This document shows, one piece after another, positions 57,319-64,000 of a stretch of 64,000 nt of DNA. The position numbers and the translations under genes were made by a program. This DNA is from an uncultured Cohaesibacter sp. GTDB lineage: Bacteria > Pseudomonadota > Alphaproteobacteria > Rhizobiales > Cohaesibacteraceae. The number at the start of each line of letters is the position of its first letter. Position 1 is the stretch's first letter. The stretch covers positions 1 to 64,000 of the forward strand of contig NZ_OY759869.1 in assembly GCF_963662805.1 (NCBI RefSeq), in the 5' to 3' direction. The notes beneath the pieces were generated by a model. The model was not told where the DNA came from. It was given only the letters and a program-made list of their open reading frames with translations, and did not search any database.

Positions 57319-58427
57319 CCGACTTGCAACGTGATTTGCAACGCAGCTGGGAGCAGCGACCGGCGGTCGTCTATGGTCTTGGTTTCTGGAACCAGAAATC
57401 GATGCAAGGCATGCTGGCTCATCTTCCCGGCGAGGTAATTTTCAGCCGGTCGTTCGACAAGGCTTTGAAGCGCGCTCAGCGGGATGGGGCAAGTCTCTTT
57501 TGCTGGACCACCCGTCTCAGTGAAGATCAAAGACGTCAAGCGGATGAAGCTGATGTGCCTATTGTCAATGTCGAGGATGGCTTCATTCGTTCTGTCGGTC
57601 TCGGGGCAGCGCTGGTTCCTGCGTCCTCGCTCATTCTTGATGGCCGCGGCATCTATTACGATCCCAGCCAGCCGAGCGATCTGGAATGGATGCTTGAGAC
57701 TTGGGAGCTGACGGATGAGGAACGGGCACGGGGCGCTCGCATGCGCACGCTTGCGGTTGAGTACAAGGTGTCGAAGTATAATCTTGGCTCACGAGAGGTG
57801 GTCGACCATTTCCCCTCCGAGAGAGAGAAAATCCTCGTTCCCGGGCAGGTTAGCGATGATGCCGCGATCCTCAAGACCCGCAGTGACAGCCTGCCGCTGT
57901 CGAGCGGTGAAAATCCCAATCTTTTGTTGCTGAAACGCGTCCGGCAAGACAATCCCGATGCCTATATCGTCTATAAGCCGCATCCGGATGTGACCAGCGG
58001 ACTGCGGAATGGTACCATTGCCGAGCGCGAGGTTCTGGCGCTGGCGGACCGGCAGGAAACTGCGGCGGACATCATCGGCTTGATCGAGCAATGCGACGTG
58101 GTGGAGACCATCAGTTCGCTATCCGGATTCGAAGCGCTCCTGCGCGGAAAGCAGGTGGTTGTCCACGGTCAGCCCTTCTATGCAGGGTGGGGTGTGACGA
58201 AAGATCACACCTCCTTTGTTAGAAGGACCAAAAGAAGACAACTAGACGATTTGGTTTACTTGACTCTCGTCCAATATCCAAGCTATGTCAGCCCTATTGA
58301 TTTTCGCTCCTGTCAGGGAGAAGACGTCATTTTTGCTCTGTCAGAATTACGGTTAACCAATCGTAAAAAAATCATTGGTTATATTAATTTCTGGATTGCA
58401 AAGATGGCTGCTCTGCTGGGATGGTAA
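57315..58427 (+). CDS. rkpJ: Capsule glycosyltransferase, KpsC-like single domain (RkpJ-like)
   Basis: 370 aa from GTG 57315, overlapping the SDR stop by 4 bases. Matches one of the two KpsC glycosyltransferase modules: VEDGFIRSVGLGAALVPASSLILDGRGIYYDPSQPSDLE (motif spans about 90-130), ILVPGQVSDDAAI, VYKPHPDV and VHGQPFYAGWG. KpsC adds beta-Kdo to the lipid anchor of group 2 capsules. E. coli KpsC is about 675 aa with two modules; this has only one. The last 200 bases are clearly more AT-rich than the rest. Confidence 0.85.
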   Translation: MTDLQRDLQRSWEQRPAVVYGLGFWNQKSMQGMLAHLPGEVIFSRSFDKALKRAQRDGASLFCWTTRLSEDQRRQADEADVPIVNVEDGFIRSVGLGAALVPASSLILDGRGIYYDPSQPSDLEWMLETWELTDEERARGARMRTLAVEYKVSKYNLGSREVVDHFPSEREKILVPGQVSDDAAILKTRSDSLPLSSGENPNLLLLKRVRQDNPDAYIVYKPHPDVTSGLRNGTIAEREVLALADRQETAADIIGLIEQCDVVETISSLSGFEALLRGKQVVVHGQPFYAGWGVTKDHTSFVRRTKRRQLDDLVYLTLVQYPSYVSPIDFRSCQGEDVIFALSELRLTNRKKIIGYINFWIAKMAALLGW

Positions 58428-58690
58428 CGGTCAGATTTGTATAGAATTTTTGTGCAGTTCGGGGGGATTGGTGCGCGTCTGAATTTGGTGTTAAGTGATT
58501 GATTTGACTTTGCTGGCCCGGTGTATGTGACTTCAGTGCAACTGTTTGTTAAAAAAGCCCTGCTATAGCTTTGCCGAATCACGCGGGAGAAGCCAAACTC
58601 CTGTACACGATGCCAGTCAGGTGTTAACCAGTTGGTGACGTAACGAAGACAGGTTCGTGATCTCCGAATTCACGAGTGAGTGATTTTGTG

Positions 58691-59815
58691 ATGACAAGAC
58701 TTTTGGGTGTTTTCCTTCTTTCTCTTACTCTTTCCGCTTGCGCGATTACGCCTCGGGAAGGGCCGATGTCACTGGAGATCGAAGAGCAAAGCAAACAGAA
58801 TGACTATGTGACCGTCGATGTCAATTCTGACGTTGTCGATGGGCTTTCGGCGTTCAACCCGGTCGGTCTCAATCAGCAGTTCGCAAGTTCCCAGCGTCGC
58901 TCGCCCATCTCCACGGTTGGGGTTGGCGATGTTCTGTCCGTGACCGTCTTCGAGGCCGACGAGGGCGGATTGTTCTCCGGCAAGAGCGGAAACCGCGCCG
59001 AATTCCCGCGCGTTGAAGTGAACAATCAGGGCTATATCTCTCTGCCTTACACCGGCACGATCAAGGTCAACGGCAAAACCCCGTTGCAGATTCAGGAGCT
59101 GGTGGTCGAAAACCTTGAAGGCAAGGCCATTCAGCCTCAGGCGCTGGTCAATGTTGTTCGCAACGAGAGCAATCTTGTTACCATGAGCGGTGACGTTGCC
59201 AAGCCGGGGCTCTACCCCGTTACCTCGAAGGCAGAGCGGTTGCTGGATGTGGTGGCTGAGGCTGGCGGCACCAAGTTCCCGGCTCGTGAGACCTACATCA
59301 CCCTGATGCGCGGCGAGCAGCAGGGAATCCAGCTGATGAAAACGGTCATCGAGCAGCCCAGCGAGAATATCTATGTGTCTCGTGGCGACCGTATCTATCT
59401 GTCGCACGATCCGCAGCGCTACACCGTGCTTGGTGCGGTTCTGAAGCCTTCCATCTATACGTTCGATGCCGCGACCATTTCCGTGCTTGAAGCCATTGCT
59501 GCTGCCGGTGGTCTGATGGATGAACGTGCTGATGCAACCGGTGTGTTTGTCTTCCGCTATGAGGATCCCAAGGTTCTCGATACCCTTGGCATACCCTACA
59601 AGCGTCTGGTGCGTGGTCAGGTTCCGACCATCTATCGCATCAACATGAAACACGCGCAGTCCTACTTCTATGCCCAATCGTTCCACTTGAGAGACAAAGA
59701 CTCTGTTTTTGTCACGAATGCTCGTAGTGTTGAAATTAGCAAGGTGCTAATGTTGCTCAACCAAGCGACGTCGTCGGTCGGGAATGTGGCCAGGACATCT
59801 AACCGTTTTGATTGA
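58691..59815 (+). CDS. Outer-membrane polysaccharide export lipoprotein, Wza/KpsD/BexD type
   Basis: I chose ATG 58691 (374 aa); GTG 58676 is an alternative that adds 5 residues. Lipoprotein signal with lipobox LSAC (Cys about residue 17). Then polysaccharide export domain (VGVGDVLSVTVFEAD, GYISLPYTGTIKVNGKTPLQIQELV) and SLBB-like parts (SGDVAKPGLYPV and VLGAVLKPSIYTFDA). Forms the outer-membrane channel for capsule together with the KpsE-like protein (44123-45241). 263 bases of AT-rich spacer before it likely contain a promoter. Confidence 0.9.
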   Translation: MTRLLGVFLLSLTLSACAITPREGPMSLEIEEQSKQNDYVTVDVNSDVVDGLSAFNPVGLNQQFASSQRRSPISTVGVGDVLSVTVFEADEGGLFSGKSGNRAEFPRVEVNNQGYISLPYTGTIKVNGKTPLQIQELVVENLEGKAIQPQALVNVVRNESNLVTMSGDVAKPGLYPVTSKAERLLDVVAEAGGTKFPARETYITLMRGEQQGIQLMKTVIEQPSENIYVSRGDRIYLSHDPQRYTVLGAVLKPSIYTFDAATISVLEAIAAAGGLMDERADATGVFVFRYEDPKVLDTLGIPYKRLVRGQVPTIYRINMKHAQSYFYAQSFHLRDKDSVFVTNARSVEISKVLMLLNQATSSVGNVARTSNRFD

Positions 59816-59872
59816 TCCGAGGTCGGATTTCTCCCTTGCCAAATCAGAAAAAGAAATGGGCGAAAAATCCGC

Positions 59873-61288
59873 GTGAGACAGGGTTCTATTGCAAATTCGG
59901 ACAAGCGTGAGGCACGGGTCTTTCTGTTTTTGCAGGGGCACCCGTCCTTTTTCGCGCGGAATGTTGCACGCAATCTTGACGGCCGCGGCTATCAATGTCT
60001 GCGGATCAATTTCTGCCTCGGTGACAAGATCGCCTGGTGGGGGGAAGAGTCCTACAATTATCGCGATCGCTTCTCGAACTGGGAAGCCTATTTGCGGGCC
60101 TTCATCGCAGAGCATGGCGTAACGGACATCGTTTATTATGCTGACCGCAAGCCCTATCATCAGGTGGCCGCGAAAGTCGCATACGAACTCGATATTCCCA
60201 CCTATGCCTATGAGTTCGGCTATTTGCGCCCCGATTGGATCACGCTTGAGCGGGGCGGCATGTCCGCCTTCTCGCATTTTCCCAATGATCCGGACCAGAT
60301 CCGACAAGTGGCCGCGCGGTGCGGGCAGCCTGATCTGAAGGCGCGTTTCCCCTATACCAAGCCGCGGGAGATCTTCTATGAGGTCACCTATAACCTCATG
60401 AGCTATTTCCTGTGGTTCTTCTATCCCTTCTATAAGGCGGACCGGTATTACAATCCGCTGCTTGAATATATTTCCGGCATTCCGGGCCTGTTTGTGGAGA
60501 AGCGGCGACACGCCATTGCACGAAGGCTCGTCACCCGCATGGGGCGCCGGAGTCGGTCCTTCTTCATTTTCTCGCTCCAGCTCCAAAGCGATTATCAGTT
60601 GCGTTCTAACGCGCCCTTCGGGCACCAGAAGGAAGCGATTGAGCTGACCTTGCGTTCGTTCGCTGAGCATTCCCACAAACGCAGCAATCTGGTTTTCAAG
60701 GCGCATCCGCTGGACAATGGTTGGGAAGGCTGGGGTGGCTATATTCGCAAGCGGGCGCGTGATCTGGGCGTTGGCAGCCGGGTGCATTTCATCGTTGGCG
60801 GCAACCTGACCTTTATGCTCAAGCATGCGAAGGGCTGCATTCTGATCAACAGCACGGTCGGCATGCATGCGGTCAAGATCGGCTGTCCGGTCAAGGTGCT
60901 GGGCCATGCCCTATATGACATCAAGGGCCTCACCCATCAGGACAGCATCGACACCTTCTGGACCGAGCCTTTGAAGCCCGACGAGCAATTGTGTGAGGAT
61001 CTGATCAAGGCGCTGGCGGGCAGCATTCAGGTCAAGGGCAACTTTTTCACCACCAGAGGTCTCCGGGCTGCCGTCCCGACCTTTGCGACCAAGCTCATCG
61101 AACGCAGTGTCAACGCGCATGGGGCCTTTGTTCCGATCCCGCCGCGGCTGGCAACCCTCAAGGCCAAGGAGCCACCCCTGTTCGATTTTTCATCGCCAGC
61201 CGGGGGAGCCGAGCTGCCGCGTGATGGCGACGGGGATGGCAAGGTGACGGAATTCGAGGCAGCGTCAACGACGCTTCAGTCTCATTGA
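59873..61288 (+). CDS. Capsule glycosyltransferase, KpsS-like
   Basis: 471 aa from GTG 59873. KpsS/LipB-type: FLFLQGHPSFFARNVARNL at the start, DIVYYADRKPYHQVAAKVA, YAYEFGYLRPDWITLERGG, FKAHPLDNGWEGW, NSTVGMHAVKIGCPV and GLTHQD. KpsS adds the first Kdo to the phospholipid acceptor in E. coli, then KpsC extends it. The last 60 residues are an added tail with DGDGDGKVTEFE, a perfect EF-hand loop pattern (61223-61258). Confidence 0.87.
   Translation: MRQGSIANSDKREARVFLFLQGHPSFFARNVARNLDGRGYQCLRINFCLGDKIAWWGEESYNYRDRFSNWEAYLRAFIAEHGVTDIVYYADRKPYHQVAAKVAYELDIPTYAYEFGYLRPDWITLERGGMSAFSHFPNDPDQIRQVAARCGQPDLKARFPYTKPREIFYEVTYNLMSYFLWFFYPFYKADRYYNPLLEYISGIPGLFVEKRRHAIARRLVTRMGRRSRSFFIFSLQLQSDYQLRSNAPFGHQKEAIELTLRSFAEHSHKRSNLVFKAHPLDNGWEGWGGYIRKRARDLGVGSRVHFIVGGNLTFMLKHAKGCILINSTVGMHAVKIGCPVKVLGHALYDIKGLTHQDSIDTFWTEPLKPDEQLCEDLIKALAGSIQVKGNFFTTRGLRAAVPTFATKLIERSVNAHGAFVPIPPRLATLKAKEPPLFDFSSPAGGAELPRDGDGDGKVTEFEAASTTLQSH
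61223..61258 (+). other. EF-hand-like calcium loop in the KpsS-like tail
   Basis: The encoded twelve residues have Asp at loop positions 1, 3 and 5, Gly at 6, a hydrophobic residue at 8 and Glu at 12, the full EF-hand/dockerin loop pattern. It lies about 10 residues from the C-terminus. The helix before it is not obvious, so function is uncertain. Confidence 0.5.
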
Positions 61289-61661
61289 TCCGTTGCGATG
61301 AACCGGGATTGGGAAGGGCGTTGAGCCCGCAGGTGAGAGCCGACAAGAGGCTGTCACAATGCTTCGGGCCGATGGGCTCAACGGTTTGGTGCCCTATTGC
61401 GGAATATGCCGCTTTTTGAGGTGATTTCCACTTCAAGTTGTTTGCTTGCCAGTGTTTTCTCGCTTTTCGGGGACTTTAGGGCACTATTCGCTTGTGTCAC
61501 AGTCGTGAGACGATTACGTGGTTTGTGTCTATGGTGTATCTTCGAAACATGCGTAATGGTTTCGGGCAGGGATACGCAGTTGAAACGCGTGAGAGATCAG
61601 ATCGGATGGTTGTTCGGTCACGGCGCCTTGGTAAGAAAACCTTGTTTCTTGAGAGCATGAA
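61289..61661. other. Spacer between KpsS-like and membrane-hotdog genes
   Basis: 373 bases without a supportable gene. A plus-strand frame 61397-61660 (87 aa, Cys-rich) has no ribosome site and ends where the next gene begins. The stretch 61430-61620 is AT-rich and probably carries the promoter of the next gene. Confidence 0.4.
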
Positions 61662-63509
61662 ATGACATCCATTCTATTCTGGTCGGGTTCGAGCGCAGTC
61701 GCCTGGCTGTGGGGCTTGGGAATGTTCTTCTCGCTCCATTTTACGGCGAGCTACGGCATGACGGGTCTTCTGGCGTTTGCCATTCCCAATGCCCTCGGCC
61801 TTGCCGCTTTCGGGTTTGTCCTGTCACGGCGCAAGGATCCGACGAAGCTAAAAGCGATCGCGGATCGTTTGACGGATCGCTATTTCGGACCTTTCATTCT
61901 CTACCAGTTGCTGGCGGTCTCTCTCACCCTGTTTGCCCTTGCACGCTATCTGTTCATGCCGCTTGAAGTGCCTGCGCCACTCGTGCTGATGGTCTGTGTT
62001 CTGCTGGCCGCTCTCACCCTCGCAGACCGCCTGTCGCTTCAAGGGCTGGTCAGGCTCCACGCAGGCTATCTGCTGGTCATGGCCATTGCCTATATCGCCG
62101 TGCAAGGCCTGATGCCCTGGACCGGTTATGGCGCGTCCGGGTTGGCGGTTAAGGATGATGTCTTTCTTGCCTATCTGCCACCGGTGGCGCTGGGGTTGCT
62201 GTTTGGCCCCTGGCTCGATCTGCAGCAATGGCAGCGTGCGGTTGCCATGGAAGAGCGGGGCCTGTCCGTGTCGAAGGGATATGCGCTCGCCGCTGTCGGA
62301 TTCTTCATTCTGCTGCTGGCCAATGGCTTTCTCGTGCTTGGCATCGATCCGCAGCTCGTCACCGGGCTGGCTCCGGGCACCCTCGGCTCAGACCTTGGTG
62401 GACTTGTTGCGTTGAGCGTTCATGCGCTTGGAATGCCATCACTGACTGTCGCGCTGGCCGTCTGGTGCCTGGTGGGGCTGTTCGCGACGCTCGACAGCAG
62501 TCGGCTGGCGCTTAACTGGCTCGTTGGCCAGAAGGCAGCCGACAAGCTCGGACCCCTAGCAGCCTTCCTGCCGCTGTCACTGGTCAAAAGCTCGACACCG
62601 CTGTTCGCTTTGGCTGCCGGTCTGGCCGCCCTTGGCGTCGTGACCGGGGTCGATCTGCAATACTACATGCTGTTCTTTGCATCGTTGTTTCTTGCCTATG
62701 GCGTCGTGCTGGTATCTGAGTTGCTCACGGGGCGCCGGGTTGATCATGGGGTCCAGCCGGGTTTCTTCGGATTGATGGCGCTCTGCCTTCTGGCTGCGGG
62801 CTATCTTGGCGAAGCGCCGGTGCTTGTTGCCATCTCGCCAGTCGTCGCTCTGCTGGCTCTTTTGCCGCGTGGTGAGGGGGCTTCCGATGGTATGGAGAGC
62901 GAGAAAAGCGGTGAGTCGGCAACCAGAAATGCGGATTCCGTTACGAATCAGCTTGTTCCCGCGGTGCAAAACGGGCCTTTGGGGGCCTCTTCTGATCACA
63001 TTTCCCAGCAAAATGTAACAGTCCCGGCGGTTCAGGGAACCGATCCCACGACACTCAGCTGGGCCGAAGGCTGGTTCGATGAGCGCTGGTTCAACATCAA
63101 GCTGATCTCGACCTATAATGAGACAAATTCTGTCGGCAATGTATATTTTGCTAACTATATCAGTTGGGTAGGGAAGGTCCGAGAACTCTTCTTTCGGCGC
63201 TGCATGCCGGGATTTGATCTCAAGGAGACGCCCTTTTACATCCTGACCCGGAGCATTTCACACAAGTTCATTCGCGAAACGAGAGAGTTCGATGAGCTGC
63301 TTGTTCGTGTTCGAGTTGATGCACTCAATAGAAAATTTGTCACACTGAAGCATGAAATCCGTGATAATAAGGATAATCTCGTAGGGAAGGGTGAGCAGAC
63401 GTTGATGTTTGTAAATGCCAAATCCTATGGCCTTGTAGATGTGCCTGCTTCGGTGATTTCGAGCTTCACCGCCACCATGCCGGAGACACATCTTCGTGGT
63501 TTAAAGTAG
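61662..63509 (+). CDS. Fusion of a symporter-like membrane domain and a CalE7/DynE7-type hotdog thioesterase
   Basis: 615 aa. Residues 1-410 are strongly hydrophobic with about twelve to thirteen segments; DLQQWQRAVAMEERG after segment 5-6 recalls the sodium-solute symporter family (D-x-Q-x-WQR). After a polar linker (about 410-470) comes a hotdog domain (about 470-605): ETNSVGNVYFANYISWVGKV is the mark of the enediyne polyketide thioesterase group, in which the usual catalytic Asp of 4HBT enzymes is absent. I do not know this fusion. Its place beside a PKS without thioesterase suggests release or transfer of the polyketide at the membrane. Confidence 0.75.
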   Translation: MTSILFWSGSSAVAWLWGLGMFFSLHFTASYGMTGLLAFAIPNALGLAAFGFVLSRRKDPTKLKAIADRLTDRYFGPFILYQLLAVSLTLFALARYLFMPLEVPAPLVLMVCVLLAALTLADRLSLQGLVRLHAGYLLVMAIAYIAVQGLMPWTGYGASGLAVKDDVFLAYLPPVALGLLFGPWLDLQQWQRAVAMEERGLSVSKGYALAAVGFFILLLANGFLVLGIDPQLVTGLAPGTLGSDLGGLVALSVHALGMPSLTVALAVWCLVGLFATLDSSRLALNWLVGQKAADKLGPLAAFLPLSLVKSSTPLFALAAGLAALGVVTGVDLQYYMLFFASLFLAYGVVLVSELLTGRRVDHGVQPGFFGLMALCLLAAGYLGEAPVLVAISPVVALLALLPRGEGASDGMESEKSGESATRNADSVTNQLVPAVQNGPLGASSDHISQQNVTVPAVQGTDPTTLSWAEGWFDERWFNIKLISTYNETNSVGNVYFANYISWVGKVRELFFRRCMPGFDLKETPFYILTRSISHKFIRETREFDELLVRVRVDALNRKFVTLKHEIRDNKDNLVGKGEQTLMFVNAKSYGLVDVPASVISSFTATMPETHLRGLK

Positions 63510-63523
63510 CGGGTTGAACAGCA

Positions 63524-64000
63524 ATGAGTTGGCAAGGACAAGTGTCGAAATACAGCTCCCTTCTTGACAAACGATATAATCTCTCCGTGATCTCCAATCT
63601 GATGCCCGAGGCCATAACGCAGCCCGCCAAGGCTCCGGCCAACGAGCCCAAGCCCGTCGGCAAGGCATTGGTGGTTGGCGTGTCTTCGCGCAGATCTATC
63701 GGCTTTGGCATTGCCGAGCATCTCGCCGACAATGGATGGGAGACTGTGGTCACGACCCGTCGCAAGGACAAGTTCCAGCAGTTTTCCGAACGCCATGATG
63801 TTCGTGAGCTCGATTATTCGCAGTCCTATGCGAATATCGATGATCTGAATGATGTGACCGGTCTGGTCTTCTGCATCGCCAAGTCGAGCGTCATCGTGCC
63901 CAAGGGCCTGCTCGAGACAAGCCGCGATGAATTCTCCCAGACCATGCTCGACAGCTGCTATTCCTACATTTCGGTGATCCGGGAAGCGGTAAAGCGCAAT
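63524..64000 (+). CDS. Enoyl-ACP reductase (FabI)-like SDR, 5' part
   Basis: Runs off the window end in frame (159 codons). ATG 63524 lies 14 bases after the previous stop. Residues 1-46 are an extra N-terminal stretch. KALVVGVSSRRSIGFGIAEHLA (about 48-70) is the divergent SDR cofactor loop of FabI-type reductases (G-V-x5-S-I-x-x-G-I-A), followed by VVTTRRKDKF. The Tyr/Lys active site lies outside the window. In this cluster it would reduce an enoyl-thioester or a related double bond. Confidence 0.7.
   Translation, partial: MSWQGQVSKYSSLLDKRYNLSVISNLMPEAITQPAKAPANEPKPVGKALVVGVSSRRSIGFGIAEHLADNGWETVVTTRRKDKFQQFSERHDVRELDYSQSYANIDDLNDVTGLVFCIAKSSVIVPKGLLETSRDEFSQTMLDSCYSYISVIREAVKRN

Noticed and set aside
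61397..61660. 87-codon frame before the membrane-hotdog gene
   Set aside because: No ribosome site, no family, and it runs through the probable promoter region.
1..64000. tRNA genes, CRISPR arrays, insertion sequences, attachment sites
   Set aside because: None recognised on reading either strand; no transposase, integrase or regularly spaced repeats.

Overview
The window looks like a chromosomal segment of an alphaproteobacterium, most likely a member of the Hyphomicrobiales (Rhizobiales). The reasons are a ChvE-GguAB sugar transporter, an rkp-type capsule cluster (RkpA/G/H/J-like, as I remember it from Sinorhizobium), many GntR/LysR-controlled catabolic islands, and moderately high GC by eye. 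A BCCT osmolyte carrier hints at a marine or saline habitat. Genus is not determinable from sequence alone. I see no tRNA, rRNA, CRISPR array, insertion sequence or phage gene.

Layout. 1-3.7 kb: the tail of a DHA2-type MFS exporter, then a divergent pair: a secreted DUF4384 protein and a secreted caspase-fold protein with six Cys-rich GDW repeats (DUF4189-like). The caspase gene is interrupted by an in-frame TAA exactly where a Gln codon is expected. 3.7-9.2 kb: an AbrB-type membrane protein, a D-2-hydroxyacid dehydrogenase and an unusual GntR regulator in one operon, then a BCCT carrier and a universal-stress-protein remnant. 9.3-18.5 kb: an eight-gene minus-strand operon (pxpA, BCCP, biotin carboxylase, pxpB, pxpC, and a TorT-like/RbsA-like/RbsC-like ABC transporter) with a divergent LysR gene. 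It probably takes up and opens 5-oxoproline or another lactam. 18.5-22 kb: gabTD with a divergent XRE-cupin regulator. 22-24.2 kb: a chemoreceptor.

25-35.8 kb: an L-arabinose island: chvE-gguA-gguB, araD, araA, araC (opposite strand), araB and a PfkB-type sugar-phosphate kinase. Three promoters in it (chvE, araD, araB) share a 26-bp block resembling an E. coli AraC half-site followed by a -35 box, so they probably form one AraC regulon. 35.8-40.3 kb: a secreted hypothetical protein, a YhcH/YiaL-type cupin, a fructuronate-reductase-like dehydrogenase behind a UxuR-type palindrome, and a second 2-hydroxyacid dehydrogenase.

40.4-64 kb: surface polysaccharide. gmd, fcl and manC make GDP-mannose and GDP-L-fucose; a KpsE/Wzz-like protein follows; metK lies opposite. 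Then comes a large cluster: a one-module reducing polyketide synthase (KS-AT-DH-MT-like-ER-KR-ACP, disrupted as sequenced by two mutually compensating frameshifts), an alpha-oxoamine synthase, a short-chain dehydrogenase, KpsC-like, Wza/KpsD-like and KpsS-like capsule proteins, a membrane protein fused to an enediyne-type hotdog thioesterase, and the start of a FabI-like reductase. My main hypothesis is that this cluster makes a polyketide-derived, sphingoid-like amino lipid that anchors or primes the capsule. The family assignments are strong; the pathway is inference.
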